Part shown: positions 44,205-56,678 of the stretch, piece by piece | How the letters are laid out: the number at the start of each line of letters is the position of its first letter | Numbering within the stretch: position 1 is the first letter of the stretch | Assembly (NCBI GenBank): GCA_025765615.1 | Contig: JAIVFJ010000005.1 | Location: 186,001 to 250,000, forward strand | DNA length: 64,000 bases | Reading direction: 5' to 3' | DNA from: Zopfochytrium polystomum | Lineage: Eukaryota > Chytridiomycota > Chytridiomycetes > Chytridiales > Chytridiaceae | The notes under the pieces: generated by a model | The model's database searches: none | What the model was told of the DNA's origin: nothing | The model's input: only the letters and a program-made list of their open reading frames with translations | Position numbers and translations under genes: made by a program

Positions 44205-45409
44205 AGCAATCGCCCTCGAAGGCCCCGAGCGCTGGTTCTCCATGTCGCACCGCGCCAACGCTGTCGTCGCCCACGTCTTTGCCCTCTGCTGCGACCCACC
44301 CTTGCATCCCGGCGCGCTGGCCCCCGCCCTGCCCGCCCGTTCCGCCGCGCCGTCCTAAAGCACCCGCGCATGCGCCCTAGGCAGCTCCGCGACCGGCCCT
44401 TGATGGCCGTCGTCCGCCCATTCTCTGACCACGACGCCGCGCTCATGGTCCCGCAGGGCCTCGATGTCGTCCACGGCGGCTGGCGGGCCCAAGTCGAGCG
44501 CGTCGTGAACAAGCCGCGCGACCACTGCGTCGAGTGGCCCGTCTGGTTGTACGTCCAATTCCCGCGCCAAAATCAGCCGCCGGCGACGGCGGCGGCGAGC
44601 GCGGCGCGGGCGGCGTGGGCGTCGGCGACGCCGTGGGCGACGGCGACGGCGACGGCACAGTGCGCTTCTGGCGCGCAAGTTCGACCACGCCCTGGGCTGC
44701 ACGTTCAAGCTCGTGCAGCCGCTAGCGGTGCGCGAGTTTGCTGCCTTCAAGCCGGCGCTGCCGGTGGCCGAGGACTGGAACGAAACGCTCGACACTCGGG
44801 CGCCGCTCGAGGCCGTCAAGAACAACGTCCTGTTTCACGGCCGCGGCAGCGAACCGGGCGCGCTGGGCTCGGCCTTGGCGGCGAGCCACACGAACGGCGT
44901 GACGCTCACCGGGGCGATCCTGTTGTGCGCCATGGCCGCCGCGGCCCTGACCGTCCCGCACGACCAGCAGCAACCGTTCCGCTTGGCGTTGGGACTCCAC
45001 TACGACGCGCGGGTCCAGGCCGCAGGCGACCACGCGCTGCCCGTGGCTGCCAGGCGCTGCTGGGGTCCCTCGCGACGCCGAAATCGGGCGTCCGGCTCGG
45101 GTTCTGGGCGCTTTCGCGGACGCTCAAGCGCGAGGCGGACGCCGCGCTCAAGTCGTTTACGCCGCACCGCGCCGTCGAGATGCTCCTGCACCACATGATG
45201 AGGGCAAAGGCCCTGCCGGGCAATCTCCCCGCCTCTTGTCGCTCGTGACCAACGTGAACTTGTCCAACCTGGGCTTCGCCGAGTCGCATAGGCTGCCGGC
45301 GAGTCTCGCTGCGGCAGCGGCGGCGGCGGGCGGGGGCGGCAGTCGCTCGAAGGAACAGATGATGGGAGCCAAGACGACGACTGTCAAGCTGGAGTCTTTG
45401 ACCTTTTGA
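44205..45409 (+). pseudogene. Frameshifted condensation/alcohol-acetyltransferase-like pseudogene
   Basis: Consecutive blocks in different plus frames read as one acyltransferase-like protein. About 44229-44335 has ERWFSMSHRANAVVAHVFAL. 44336-44590 has KHPRMRPRQL and WRAQVERVVNKP. 44680-45045 has KFDHALGC, DWNETLDTRAPL and HTNGVTLTGAILLCAMAAAA. 45055-45235 has VRLGFWALSRTLKREADAAL. 45225-45409 has TNVNLSNLGFAE. The pattern (HPxMR, HGVT-type helix, fW-x-L, SNLG) is that of condensation-domain or AATase-like acyltransferases. The HHxxxDG catalytic motif is not intact. At least four frame changes are needed and no good splice sites explain them all. A sequencing or assembly fault is an alternative. 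Confidence 0.45.
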
Positions 45410-45410
45410 A

Positions 45411-45951
45411 CTCGATCCCGTTTATTGGTCCCGGCGGCTCCCTCTACGTGTCGGGCACGGCAGGAAAGTTACACTCATCGTTCTTTGCTTTTTCTTTCCT
45501 CTCGAAAATGCTCAATTCTGCACGACGAGTGGGCAAGAACCATCCCACAAAATAAACTTGCGATCGACCAAAAAGTCAGGGTGCCGAACAGGGCCGAAAA
45601 TGGTGGGAGTTGTTCAATGGTTAAGCCGCCTCCTCCTGGCTTCTTCGTCCCGCTCAATCTGTGGTGCTGTCCTTTTCCGACTAGGCAACTGCAAACCACC
45701 ATATCATTACACTAGCAAAAATGAATTTCATGCCACCTGAATGTTGCAGGGTTTCCTGTGATAACACTTTTTTCGAAAGGAAGACTAAAATATCGCAATG
45801 CATAACAGCAATATTGATTAAATGGCCAGACTGTTAAGTCAAAGGTATGCTATGGCTTAGGACAGACTGACCTTTGATCAACCACTGTTCACACAGAACC
45901 CTTCCCTGCTTCAGTCTTCAAAGTTCCCATTTGAATGTTTGCAACGACCAC
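45411..45951. other. Intergenic between acyltransferase pseudogene and copia remnant
   Basis: No gene is seen. Composition shifts from GC-rich to A/T-rich near 45690, marking entry into transposon-derived sequence. Confidence 0.5.
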
Positions 45952-46150
45952 TGTCAGGAACATGGCAGGACAGGGCAAGGCAGAAAAGACGATGGTATTG
46001 TAAACAATAATTTCACTTGAGGGATGGAACATTTCCCACATCCCCCTTTTATACCTTTTGAGAATCTTCCTTGTCAAAACTCAAAGAAAATTCCAGAAAG
46101 AACAATTAATAATACAATGATACTAATGATACCAATGACGACAACAAGAA
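45952..46150 (-). mobile_element. Truncated family-1 LTR
   Basis: This matches the 3' two-thirds of the 308-bp LTR on the minus strand, ending TTCCTGACA at 45952. It includes the TATA region (GGTATAAAAGGGGG). It is more diverged than the two intact copies, and its 5' part is missing where copia RNase H sequence begins. Confidence 0.8.
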
Positions 46151-46152
46151 AG

Positions 46153-46959
46153 ATGGCATGCCTACACGCACCAAAGTGACACCCATGTCCACAAGTTGGG
46201 TACATGATGTGGATTCTGGACTTCTTGACCAGAAGAAAGCGGAACACTTCCGCAGCACACTCATGAAGCTCGCTTACCTCGCGAATCTGACTCGACCAGA
46301 TATTGCATACACAGTCAACACTCTAGCTCAGTTTCAGGCAAAACCAACTCACTTCTGACTCCCTCAATCGACTGCTCCGGTATGTCCGAGGCACATGGGA
46401 CTTTGGACTGTTCTACCAGAAGGGTGAAGCCATGCTTAACATTGTCACCAATGCGCCCCAACTGGAAATCGAGCAGGCCACTGGTATCACATACCAACAG
46501 ACAGTGATTGGGCCTCACGGCTATGCTGACGCCAGCTATGCTGAGGAACTTGGGCTAAAGTCACGATCCGGGCATGTTTTCATGTTTTGCGGGAGTGCAA
46601 TCACTTGGCTCAGCAAGAAGCAGAGCATAGTTGCTTTATCCTCAACTGAGGCTGAGTACATCTCCCTCACTGAGGCATTCAAGGAAGCACTGTGGCTGCG
46701 AAAGCTATTTGAGGAAGTGGGACTGAAACTTGGTCAACCAACCACTATCCACGAAGACAACAAGTAAGCCATTGCAATTGCATCAAACCCAATTCATCAT
46801 GGATGGGTCAAGCACTTTGAGGTTTGCTATGAATTCATGCGAGATCCCTTGGAAAGGAAGGATGTGCAACTCTTCTACTGCCCAACGGAAATGATGATTG
46901 CTGACCTCTTGACCTGGAGCCCAACATGCAAGACTTGCACCACTCATGGGATTGTGTAG
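46153..46959 (+). pseudogene. Ty1/copia reverse transcriptase C-terminus and RNase H, disrupted
   Basis: The end of a copia-type polyprotein. It reads HFRSTLMKLAYLANLTRPDI, then a frameshift near 46355, then LRYVRGTWDFGLFYQKGE, the RNase H residues in YADASYAEE, STEAEYISLTEAF and IHEDNK. An in-frame TAA follows at 46765. Beyond it the same frame continues with NPIHHGWVKHFEV and MMIADLLT to a stop at 46957. The D, E and D of the RNase H site are present. A purine-rich segment and the 3' LTR at 47185 follow, as expected for the end of such an element. The 5' part is missing. Confidence 0.88.
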
Positions 46960-47184
46960 TCTCGCAGACCTCAGAGGTGAAAGCGCAGTACCTGTGCTAA
47001 AATCCGCACAACGTTTAGCCTAAGAATCTCTCTGGCTCTCCCAGCTGCGTTCACGGGTTTCTGCAGGTTTCTGTGTTTGTAGGGGAGTACTCAGGTGGGT
47101 TCAAAGCCCACTGCGAAAGCTGGTATTGTTTGACAGCTGAGTATCCCAGGGAGAACAATTAACCCTCTTTCTGTTGCGGGGGTG

Positions 47185-48075
47185 TGTTGAGATTTGAGCC
47201 TATGAAGCCAGCTTCCTATGTCAACAGCAGCCTCGTCGCCGCTGATGCAACTTGCACTAAGTCCGGTAAGCCGAAAGGCCTAATCTGAATCCAATGAAAA
47301 GAGTTAGGTGAAGACAGCGGTGATTCTAGCTTTGCTTTCCTTGGCTTTGCCAGTGAGGACAATGCGATTAGAATCACACTCAATGGGTTCAGAGCAATGT
47401 TGAACTGGGGCAGCCCACAGCTGCCCAGGTCACCTGACTTTCATCTAAACCAATGTTGAACCAGGGCAGCTCACAGCAGCTCCAGGTCAGCTGAATGTTT
47501 TCTGAACCAATATTGAACCAGGGACTGGTGATTTGAAATGCCCCTGATGAGTTCAAATCATCTTTTCTCTGTGGGATGACTGGTCACTGCACACAGGCCT
47601 CTGGACAGACCTTGGTTGATTTGAAATGCTCCTGAGATTTCAAATCAATTTCCCTCTCTGTGGGGAGACCAGTTGCTTGCACACTGGGCTCCACATAGAG
47701 CTTGGTTGATTTGAAATGCTCTGAATATTTCAAATCACCCTCCCTCTGTGGGAAGGGGATTACAACACCTCCCCAGAGCAAAGTCCTGTCTGAAGCAGTT
47801 TGCAACTTGTTCAGATAGGCAAAACAGGAAAACTGGTCAGCCTCCCTGCAGGAGTATAAATTGGGCAGAGTTTTCTTATTGAAAAAAGGGCACTCTCACT
47901 CCAATTTGCCAGTCCCTGTCGAAAACAAGCTCTCTTTACCCACTTGCCCTTGGTCGCTTCCTACACTCGCTCCCTTGTACAAGTTCTCAATTCAAGCCTC
48001 GGTTCCTCGACCCTTCAACCTTCTTGTGACGCCGCCTCCACTCACGACGTTGCCTTCTACACTGCAACTTCAACA
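47185..48075 (+). mobile_element. 3' LTR of copia element (family 2, 891 bp)
   Basis: It starts TGTTGAGATTTGAGCC directly after a G-rich candidate polypurine tract (gttgcgggggtg) and ends ACTTCAACA. It has the promoter-like GGAGTATAAATTGG at about 47853 and several gatttgaaatgctc units. It matches the family-2 solo LTR at 35390-36615. It is placed 225 bp after the RNase H stop, as in a 3' LTR. No 5' mate is in the window. Confidence 0.85.
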
Positions 48076-49378
48076 AGTGGCCACGTTTTTCAGCAACAAC
48101 AACATCCGGAAAACTTCGGTTTGTCGACTGAAGTTGATATCGAATTTGAAGTTGAGGGTTGCTTGATACAAGTAAGCATCAGCTTCACTTCAAAAGAACC
48201 TCAAAATGAGGGTAAATCAGCGTTGATTTGATCTGTGGGGGTTTTATTTGCAGATAAACTCAGATATACAGCAGATTAAACAAAAGAAAAATTTGTAAAC
48301 TGAATGTAACTTCAATTTTAAGGGGTAATAAACATGTGAAACTAAAATTTTCGGACATTCAGCACCGCAAGGCCCTGCAGACCACTTGGAGTCGCTTTCC
48401 TTATTTTGTTTTTATCCAAATGCTCAAAACGCCGCGAAAATCTCCTGCAGCTGTTTCAAATGGTCTTCAGCTGTTCCCACTATGCGATTATGCATTTTGA
48501 TGTGCCCATTTTCTGTTCAGAGCTGTGCCTTCGTGGCTGAGTGTCTAAAAACGAGCAAAGCTGACGCGGATGCGACCGTCATTCACTTTCCCCCTCAAAA
48601 TTGCATCCACCAGCGTTATTGGATGCTTGGGCCGATTTCATCCGTATTGTTGCAATTATTTGCCAACCTTACAGAAGGCCTAATTTTGAACAGCTCAGAA
48701 AGGCCTTTGAAATGACTGTGAGCAGGGAGAGATCAATTTCACCCAGGCCAGAAATGAGTTTTAGTGGTTTTTTTTTTCAGGATAAGAAGTGCTTTGAAAA
48801 ACGTTTTAGCACGGAGAATTGTATGTGCGAGTAAGTGAGATCAGCGCAACTGAAGCTCACTAATAATCCTCCCCATATGTCATTTGTAGCAAGCTTGCAG
48901 ACTGCATTTTTTGAAACTAGATTTTGTGCAGGCTAGCTAAACTTTTTTTTTTTTTTTTTTTTTTTGCGCGGAGCCATCGCATTATTGTCTGTGGGCTATT
49001 CCAGTAGAATTTATTTGGGCCAAAAAAGTGCTGAGTGATGGTGAGCTGGGGAGAACGCAGATCCAGTGGAATGTTCGCCGTATTGTTTTGCATTCCCGAG
49101 GATTTGATCGGCGGGTTACCAAATAGCGCCCCCCACCTTACAAAAAAATGCTGTAGAAACTGCGGTACTTCTTTCATGTGTTTTTTCAATCCCCTATTTC
49201 CAACTCCAGTCTTTTCTTGCTCACTGCTTTGCCGGGTTATGCTCTCCTGCGCTCTTTGGAGTTTGATTCCACGACAGGTAGTTGTAGTCGCCGAGCTTCC
49301 TGCAACAAGGAAGTTGGTGAGCCAAGCGGATCAGATGGCCCAACGGAAAAAAGAAAGAAGAAAAGTGATAGAGAGGAG

Positions 49379-49416
<38 letters not shown>

Positions 49417-49466
49417 ATATGTCGCTTTTCATCAAAATACCCCCTTTTTCCTCCCACCCTAGGCCC
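48076..49466. other. Intergenic, A/T-rich, no gene recognised
   Basis: This lies between the copia LTR and the CDC50 stop. It contains a T run at 48943-48965 and (TG)n at 49381-49413. Plus-strand frames at about 48386-48834 show no family motif. It may be older transposon sequence. Confidence 0.5.
49381..49413 (+). repeat. (TG)n microsatellite
   Basis: About 16 TG units directly downstream of the CDC50 stop codon. Confidence 0.95.
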
Positions 49467-51088
49467 TCACCGTGGCTTGGCCATGTGGCGCAAGAGGAAG
49501 ACCAGGCCGAGCACCCAGCACACGACGCCGACGACGACGTACGCTGCCCCAAGGAAGGGATTCTTGCCACCCAGGAACGAAACCGTGGAGATCACAATCG
49601 ACTTAGTGCCGCCGAACGTCGTGACGTCGAAGTCTTTTTTTCCAGTTTGGTGAGAGGATACGAGTGAATTCATGTGTAAAATGCGAGTTGCGTGCGCGTA
49701 GGGGAAACAATGAGAGAGGTATGGGGGAGGGGATCGGCACTCAACTCTGCACGATCGACACATTATACCTCCCAGCGGCGACGCCTGGGCCATCGGCCGC
49801 CGTCCTGCCCCACAGCTTCCGAAACGTCGGCAGCCCCGCCGGGCGCATCCACACCTGGAACCGTTCCATGGTGCCCAGGTCCGGGAAATTTGACGCGTTG
49901 TACCCGTGCGAAAAGTCGCGGCCGCCCGGGAACCCGCGCACCCAGGCGGGCGGCGGGAACACGGCCGTGTTGACGTTTGGCAGCGCGGCGAGCGCGTCGG
50001 CGCGCTGGAACTTGGAGGCGTCGGACGGCCACGCGATTCCGGTCTCGAGGAAGCGAACGGTGGGCCGGCCCGCGGGCAGCGTCGGGACGAGGTCGGAGAT
50101 GTCGTCTGGGGGGGGGGGGTGAGGGAGTTGGATTTGGTTGCTAGTGGTCAATGACGTGGCGCAGAGGTTGGAGAATCTCCTTTTTCTCCTTTGAAGTCAA
50201 TCTGGTCCAACTGCCGATCGCCAAGACTCACTCACTCACCGGTGAAGTACGAATTTGCAATCAGGCCGCACGGATAAATGACGGCGCCGTCATCGAAGGA
50301 CGATGTCCACGGGTACGAGCCGGCGGGGGCCTGTGCGGGGCTCGCGAGCGGGTTGCAATTTGTCGCGACGGCAGCTCCGGGAGCCAGGCTGTTCTGCAGC
50401 TGCTTGGCATCGTACGATTTGACGTAGCGGCGGTGGTTCTGGTAAAAGTTGGTCAGGCGGTAGTAGAGGAAGACCGGTGGTGGCATGTCGGCGTCGACCG
50501 CAAACTCGATCGTGCACGTGCGCCGCGGCGCGTCGTAGCTAGCTGATGTTATGGGGTAGCTGAACGTCCAGTTTGGTGCGAGGTGGCAGTCAGTGTAGTC
50601 GAACATGACTTGGAGGACCTGAGTTGAATTTGGTGGTGGTGTGCCCATAAGAACGAAGTGGAGCCGTTGAGAGGCACGCGTTTTGGAAACGGCGGAAACC
50701 GGCAGACAGGAGTCTTACCCTGTCGGAGGCCACGTAGAGGCCGACACCAAGGGGAATAAATATCGCTCCGACGGCAAAGAAGATGGGAAGCACGGTTTTT
50801 GGCGTCAGGATTGGCTGCCATGATTTGAGCCTTTGCTGTTTGAATGCAGTATCTGCACGAAATGCGGGGGTAGCGGGTAGGCATGGAGGAGGAGAGCGTC
50901 GTCAGCCAACGATCCAGATTGGAGATTGCAACAAGAACCACCCGGCTGACCGCCCTCGCAAGTCGTCTGCACGTTTGTCGCTCGTCCCAGCCTCCCGCCC
51001 TGTTCGAGGGGGTGGGGGTGGGGGTGCCGGCTACTTCTGGGCGGAGGCGTACTCAACTGGCAGGTCGCTTCGTTTTGGCCTTCTCCAT
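49467..51088 (-). CDS. CDC50/Lem3 family P4-ATPase accessory subunit
   Basis: The non-catalytic beta subunit needed for folding, exit from the ER and activity of P4-ATPase phospholipid flippases. Five exons (51088-51058, 50852-50719, 50618-50240, 50105-49746, 49633-49467) give 356 aa. The start [10 protein letters not shown] is split by a 205-nt intron from [20 protein letters not shown], the conserved cytosolic motif. TM1 is [19 protein letters not shown] (near residues 34-52). The ectodomain has [33 protein letters not shown] and NPxxPxx-like paired cysteines. TM2 is [20 protein letters not shown] near the C-terminus after [10 protein letters not shown]. The stop falls just after it. The neighbour at 60306 is a P4-ATPase of the Dnf type, the expected partner class of Lem3. 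Confidence 0.95.
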
Positions 51089-51172
51089 AGTGGGCGCGGA
51101 AATTGTCCCAAAACTTTGTTTGTGTGGCAAGCGAAAATTGAAACGAAGCGGGGGAGGGAAAAGGGGGGCACA

Positions 51173-54100
51173 TCACGGCTGCATCCCAAAGCTTTCCCCG
51201 CGCCGTCGCCCACCTTCTTTCCGCCCAACCGAGTCGCCGCTGCGCGTGGATGCCATCGGCACACCGCCGCCGCCCCCGGCGGCTGCGGCCAAAGCGGCTT
51301 CCGGTGGGCTGGGGCTCTTTGGGGAAGAAACAGGCTCGCCGTCGGCCCCACCGCCCGCGCCCTCCTTCTCCTTTGTCGCCGTGTTTTCCCGCTCGCGGCC
51401 AACGCGTTTCCGCGGTTGCCCTTCCGCGCCACCGAATGCTTTGCCTGTGCGAATGGCCGAGATAAGGTCGTCAAGCCCACCCTCCACCTCTGCGCCGCTT
51501 TTGCTCGTGTCCCCACGGGCAGAGCTCTCCTTTTTCTTTTTCCGCCTTTCCTCCATGCTCTATGAAATAATGCAAAAGCTAAGCACCACGAGAAATGCGC
51601 AACCAAGGAGGAGACCCTCACCCTTTTCTGAGCCTCCTTCTTCTCTTGCTCTTTCAATTTCGCAATCGCCAGTTCGTTATCCTTGATCGCATTCGAGTAC
51701 GCCTGACAGAACTGGTAAAAAACGCCGAAAAATTCTGCGGGTGTCGTCTTGGGATCCTCTGCATACAAGACCAGAACAGCTGCGAAGTCCTTTTCTACGT
51801 CTTTCAGCTTTTGGTCGCAAGTTTCGTAAACGGTTATGGCCGAGTCATAAAACTCCTTCATCACGACAAGGAATCGACTGTCATCGGACGTTGTTGGTAC
51901 GACTGCGCCAGCTTCGCTGTTTTCCTCCTCCGGTGCTGGCTTTTTCATGGCCGCCGCCTCTCTCTCTAACTTGGTGAGAAGGTTTTTGATATCTCGCAGA
52001 TTGTCTCGTATAGTCATGAGGACTTTCCGCGTGTCGGGTATCGAAACTGAAATGGCAAGTCAGGGTTTCGGTGAAGTGGTGAAGTGGAAGCGGAAAGAAA
52101 GAAAGAAACCTTTCGTTGCGTCCTCCACGTGGGTCATTTCGTCCAAAAATCCAGTTACTTCCGGAAACTTTTTCGGGAGGATTTCGGTCAAGAAGTGCAG
52201 CAGAGTGTGCTTGCGGCTTTGCAGAGTTGACTTCGTGTCCACAAGCTGTTTTTTTAGCACAGCATATTAAAAAGTGGTCACGGCGAAAGCGAGATGTCAG
52301 TCACACTATACCTTCAGTAAGCTGCCAATTTTGAAACCGTAGGCGCCCCCACGCTGACCAGGGTTCATGTAATTACCTAGTGCGAGCACAACCTAATCGG
52401 TGTCGTGTAGATTTAGCAGGTCAGGTATAATACAAAAAATAAACAGAAACCTCCTACCTTTAAAAGTTCCTTGAACTTTTTGCTCTCTCGAACATCTGCT
52501 GTCGCATCCCTCAAGTACGCCACAGACGTTTGCGCATCCTCCACAAGCTCATTAAACGACGCCTTGAAAAACATAGCGCGAAGCTTCGCTTCATAGTTTC
52601 GGATCGTAGACATAGCCATCATAAACTTTTCAGCTGGTGCAAACTTATCGGCCTCGTTTTCGTACTGTTTGATGAAGGCTATTTCATCGTCAGTCGGCAC
52701 GACCTTGAGAAGCTCCGTCAAAACGTGCAGCGGGAGTGTGTCGATGTCGCAACTGTTGATAGCCGCCGTCACTGTTGTTGGATTAAGCTTGATGGCTTTA
52801 AGCATGATATCTGAAATTCCGCAGCTTTTGCGTTAGAAAGAGAGACGCGGTTGGCGGTTTCAGGGTGAGGGAAGGGGGAGGGGAAGGTAATCTAAAGCGG
52901 CCACGCCGGTCCTACTTGTATTCTGTGATCGCTTCGGGTCGAGAAACGTTATATCCTTCGTATTTGCTGGCATATAGAAAACAATGTCAATCAAAAAAAA
53001 GGGAAGCTTAGGCCCGACTTACGCAAGCTGTCGTTGCTCCCCTTCCCAACAGCGACGTCTTTCTTGGTTTCCTTTGCGGCAAAAAGCTCCTCAAACTCAG
53101 TGTAGGTGTCCTTCAGAGTGCTGTGCACCTCGGCGTCGTCCAGGTCGGCGAAAACCGTGTCTTTCACTTTTTGCGGGGGCAGCTTTGTCCAGTTGAGTGT
53201 CTTGAGTGGCTTCGTCGCCAAGTTTGTTCGCTTCATCGCCGGCATGCTCCAGGCAGCTGCGACAGGTGCGCCAGGCGGCGCTGGTGGCAGGAAGCCAGGT
53301 CCACCGGGGGGAGGTGGCGGGCCAGGAGGCCCGGGAGGGCGAGGTGGACCCGGCGGGGGCGGAGGTGGTGGTGGACCTCCACCTCCGGGAGGCGGCGGCG
53401 GCGGCGCTGGTGGTCCTCCGAAAGGGGGTGGTGGAGGTGGTGGTGGGGGACCTGAGCCAGGAGGCGGGGGCGGTGGCGGTGGCGGTCCTCGTCCACCTGG
53501 CATTGGGGGCGGCGGAGGCGGCGGGGGTGGGCCGACAGACGGTCCGCCAAAGGCAGGGGGAAGAACACCAGGTGGAGGAGGCGGGGGTGGAATCCCACCC
53601 ATCGGAGGTGGTGGCGGGGGCGGCGGAGGGGGAGCACCACCACCAAACATCGGCGGTGGAGGAGGAGGAGGGGGAGGTGGCGGGGCCGAACCACCAGGCA
53701 TTGGTGGCGGCGGAGGTGGAGGAGGAACATTGCCACCCAACATCGGAGGAGGTGGTGGTGGAGGTGGCGGTACGCCACCTGCAAGCATAGGGGGAGGCGG
53801 GGGTGGTGGGATTTTCGAAGACGTAAAGCCTCTGTCCCGGTCCTTCTCTAAAGTTGCAACTTGAGCTCTTAGTGTGGCCAACTCCGTGGTTAGTGTCCGA
53901 ATTTGAGCATTTTTCTGCTCGAGCTCTTCTTTCAGATCTTTTGAAACGCAAGGGTCAAAATACTGCAGCAGTTATGGCGCCACTTACTTTCGCCTTTGAA
54001 AACCTCCAATTCCTTTTCCAGTCTCTTCGTTTTCTCAAGTTGCTTTCTGTACTTATCCTCAAACTCTTTCAACTTTGTGCTATCTATTACGTCAGCAACG

Positions 54101-56021
54101 AGACCTCGCACATCGATATCGGCAAGCGCAGCTCCAGGGTCGGGGTCCTCAGAGTTCTTCTGAATGCAGATTTGCTGGATAATTTTATCGATCAAGAACA
54201 TAAACTTCATTCTTGCGCACGGGTGTGAGTAAATGCTGGTTTCATATTCGGGCGAACTCACTTTTGAAATGGATTTGCTGGAAGCAGAAGAATATGCTTT
54301 AAAATTGAGGTGAACGGATCCAAACAGCTCGTGAATTTCATGTTGTTATGAAGGGCCATGAAAATGTCCTCCGGGCTGTCCATATTTATATATTCGGAGT
54401 CCAACCGCATGAAGCTTTCCTCCTCGTCAGCCTCTAATCCTGCAATCCATACATCGATTTGCGTTTGGAGGAGCTCATTTTCGAGAAACCCGATTTTCTA
54501 CGGCAGCATAGGGGGTAAAGGGTGGTTGGGATAAGATCAGTTTTCATTGGAATTCACCTCGCAAGTCCACTCACGTCGATGAGCTGCATCAAACCAAGGT
54601 TTAGGAATTCATAGCGGAGATGCATACGAAACTCTAGGTTGACTCCTGGTCCACCGCAAATAACCGCGTTGATGAAGGACATGCTGGCTACCTAGAATTG
54701 CAACACACAAATTTAGCGCCGCAAGGGAGCAGCAAACTGAAATGGGCCACCGCACCTGCAACTCTTTTTCCAAAGGTGAAGTGCCCTGACAGCTCTGCCA
54801 CAGGGAATACACAACGCTCTCGAATCGAAAGCGCATTCCAGCGACTTCCGCAAGCGCGTCCATTCCCTCCAGTACACAGCGGTGACCGCCGGGAATAAGG
54901 CAGACAGCTCCAAAAATCTCCAACACTAAGCCTCGCGTTCGTGCGGAGGGAGAGCGAAGAGATAGAGCTATTACGTTCAACGCTCCTTCATTGTCCAACA
55001 CTGCAGACAGCCCAATCTTGTTGTTCATGAGTGACTTCAAACATTTTATGTACAGCTCCTCGTAATCGTCATGCCTGACCAAATTACCATGAAATGTCAG
55101 CCTATTGCGCTTCGTAGCAAGAGGTGATATTCTCGGCTTCACCTGTTTTCGTCCTCCAAAGTCTTCAAGTTTCCCAACAGAATAGCCAGACCTCCGTTGT
55201 CAATAAAGTTGCTAATCCACCGTATCGGCCGAGATCGCAAGGAAACAACAAGATTTGTGAGAAGTTCTTTGTCGGGGTTGTCTCGAAGCTTCTGAATCTC
55301 CTGAATCTCTTGCTGTAGGTCTCGAGACGCGCCGTCTCTGTACCGCTCACCCAAATGCTGCTGAAGCATAACCCACTTTCGTTCACTTGAAAGCAGCCGC
55401 AAAACTTGCTTCTTTTCCTCGGTGAGATTCAAGTCTTCCTGGATTCACGAAGGAATGTTGGGTGTGATGTAGAAGCTCGTTGTCAGATGGGGGCAAGTCT
55501 GTGAACTGGGTGGTTCTTCACGGCCGAAAGAGAGCGTGTACCATCAACAGCTCGAGCATCGTATTGACGGCATCGATTGGAGGCATTGGAACGTCTGAAA
55601 CAGACGTGATTGGAGTGGGCGAGCTTGCCACTGGCGTTGCTATCGACGATCTGTTCGGCGAGGGAGAGATCGCGTCACTAAGTCTCTGCGTCACAACCAC
55701 GGGCGATGGCGCGGCTCCAGCAGACGGCGTTCCGACAGGACTCGCGCCACCTTGAAAGTCTGACGACGACGGGCTCCTGCGCACGGATGATCGCTGCCTG
55801 TTGGACGCGGCGGAGTGGCCGGCGCCACCGGCCGTCCTCGCCGAACTTGCCGCGCCAGATCGTCCGACGGCGACACCACTTTCGTCGTCGGAGGCCTTGT
55901 GACTGGCAGAACGGGCATGACCCCCGCTGCTGTTGTGAGAAGACGTGCCAGTGTTCGAATTGGCGCCGCCGCTTCCGCCATTGCCGGTAACGGCCGTAGC
56001 GGACGCCTTTTTTCGCAGCAT
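51173..56021 (-). CDS. Diaphanous-type formin
   Basis: Nucleates and elongates unbranched actin filaments under Rho control. Thirteen exons (56021-55542, 55438-55143, 55074-54756, 54691-54575, 54497-54262, 54211-53988, 53937-53023, 52966-52916, 52810-52458, 52392-52312, 52245-52110, 52046-51622, 51559-51173) give 1339 aa. Order: Ser-rich N-terminus; GTPase-binding and FH3 region ([59 protein letters not shown]); coiled coil ([19 protein letters not shown]); FH1 with about twenty proline tracts separated by Gly/Met/Ala; FH2 ([43 protein letters not shown]); and a DAD-like segment [16 protein letters not shown] followed by basic residues. The complete GBD-FH3-FH1-FH2-DAD set implies autoinhibition released by a Rho GTPase. 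It ends 84 bp before the CDC50 start. Confidence 0.95.
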
Positions 56022-56678
56022 GACGCTGAAGACCCCAACCTCCGCAACAATTTTCAAACCTGTCCAACAAGAAAAAGTGTAGCTGAAGCATGAAATCCAG
56101 AGGAGATTACTCACAAACAGCCATTACTTCCCCTGGTACTTCTCCCAAAGCTTGCCAATTCTTAGTGCCATAACCCTGCCCTCATCTTGTTTAACCTTTG
56201 ACTCGACGACCAGCGGCACGTCGCTGGCGTCGAACGATGCGACATTGGGAATTACTCAGGTGCCACCTTCCAGCACAACCCAGCTGCTCTCTCTGACTTC
56301 AAATAGGCTGCTGCAAACTTTTCCTCCTCTCAGAAATTTTTTCTACGTTGACCAGTTCAAGATAGGCACTGGCATGGCTGCCGTAAGGATGTTCACCGGT
56401 GCAAGAGTTTCAGATCCTCTAATCAAAAAAAAAAAAAAAAAAAAAGGTTCTCCAGAGAACAAATAAAAACTAGCTGAGAGCAAACTCCACATACTCTCTG
56501 TTGTCCACTGTCTCTCGCTCTCTCCCTCCCTTTTACCATTTTCCATTTCACCCCATCCGCATCACAAGCTTGAATTTGATCCGACGGACCTGTTTAAGCC
56601 CGCTGAAAGAAGGTTGATTACCACTTGCAGTTGTCACACCCCTGAAGAACTAACTGGTTGTCACAGGAAGAAAACAAA
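56022..56678. other. Intergenic between formin and Vps68
   Basis: The 5' flank of the formin, 657 bp. It has an A run at 56424-56445 and a pyrimidine-rich stretch near 56500-56540. A plus-strand open frame at 56152-56466 shows no motif and is not called. Confidence 0.6.

Noticed and set aside
44133..45248. Continuous plus-strand frame of 371 codons
   Set aside because: Only parts of this frame match acyltransferase motifs; other parts of the same protein lie in other frames, so the open frame alone is not the gene.
48386..48834. Two overlapping plus-strand open frames
   Set aside because: No recognisable motif, A/T-rich composition and no supporting splice structure.
53106..53864. Plus-strand glycine-rich open frame
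   Set aside because: Exact antisense of the formin FH1 proline tracts; the minus strand continues into FH2 motifs.
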